In this document: positions 20,312-20,314 of the stretch, piece after piece
How the letters are laid out: the number at the start of each line of letters is the position of its first letter
Numbering within the stretch: position 1 is the first letter of the stretch
Source: a virus
Length of the DNA: 20,314 nt
IMG/VR virus record: IMGVR_UViG_3300026513_000029
Location: 1 to 20,314 of that record
Strand: one strand, 5' to 3'
Program-made: the position numbers and the translations under genes
The notes under the pieces: generated by a model
Databases searched by the model: none
Told to the model about the DNA's origin: nothing
What the model saw: only the letters and a program-made list of their open reading frames with translations

Positions 20312-20314
20312 AAA

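Noticed and set aside
1-20314. CRISPR array, tRNA genes, insertion sequences, integrase or attachment site
   Set aside because: I saw no regularly spaced repeats with unique spacers, no cloverleaf sequence, no transposase or recombinase motifs and no terminal inverted repeats.

Overview
This window is the structural and lysis part of a tailed bacteriophage genome, or of a prophage carrying one. Every gene I can support lies on the minus strand, so the modules are read from the right end (about 20.3 kb) to the left end (1). The DNA is very AT-rich. Starts lack Shine-Dalgarno sequences and follow A-rich leaders. Two sites near 500-715 match the Bacteroidota promoter TTG/TTTG-N20-TAnnTTTG. With the protein families seen, this points to a phage of a Bacteroidota host, probably a marine flavobacterium. 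A tape measure, a tail-tube candidate and no sheath suggest a siphovirus with an HK97-type capsid. No terminase, integrase, replication gene, tRNA or CRISPR array is visible.

Layout in transcription order. (1) 20311-13052, tail and neck: a tail-assembly-chaperone-like gene that carries a -1 frameshift at a T9 run, a tail terminator/completion candidate, an HK97 gp10-like protein, two large tail-tip proteins (the second ending in an FN3 domain), a 48-aa gene and the tape measure. (2) 13000-10512, capsid: an XkdF-like protease, a 44-aa cysteine-rich gene, an acidic scaffold candidate and the major capsid protein. (3) 10430-9885: a major tail tube candidate isolated between two strong intrinsic terminators. 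(4) 9796-7159: a beta-rich 120-aa protein, the portal with an extra C-terminal domain, and a head-tail connector. (5) 7062-2252: a 64-aa protein, two related large fibre/receptor-binding proteins made of CenC-like and LamG-like modules, and a 120-aa accessory protein. (6) 2241-727, a dense lysis region: a 49-aa membrane protein, an M15 peptidase, three more small proteins (two with membrane segments) and a larger holin-like protein. (7) 527-44: after a 227-bp AT-rich gap with two promoters, a second M15-like protein that has lost metal ligands.

Most genes are joined by ATGA or TAATG overlaps, which suggests coupled translation in long transcripts. The two terminators around the tail tube gene are the only strong stops found.

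The most useful discoveries are: the -1 frameshift (256-aa fusion, in which the -1 frame carries the plausible conserved sequence); the degenerate M15-like protein behind its own promoters; six compact genes under 55 codons fitted exactly between their neighbours; the rearranged gene order (tail, then capsid, then portal); and the fibre pair sharing DNA-level repeats. I did not find a convincing defence system or another wholly new system.
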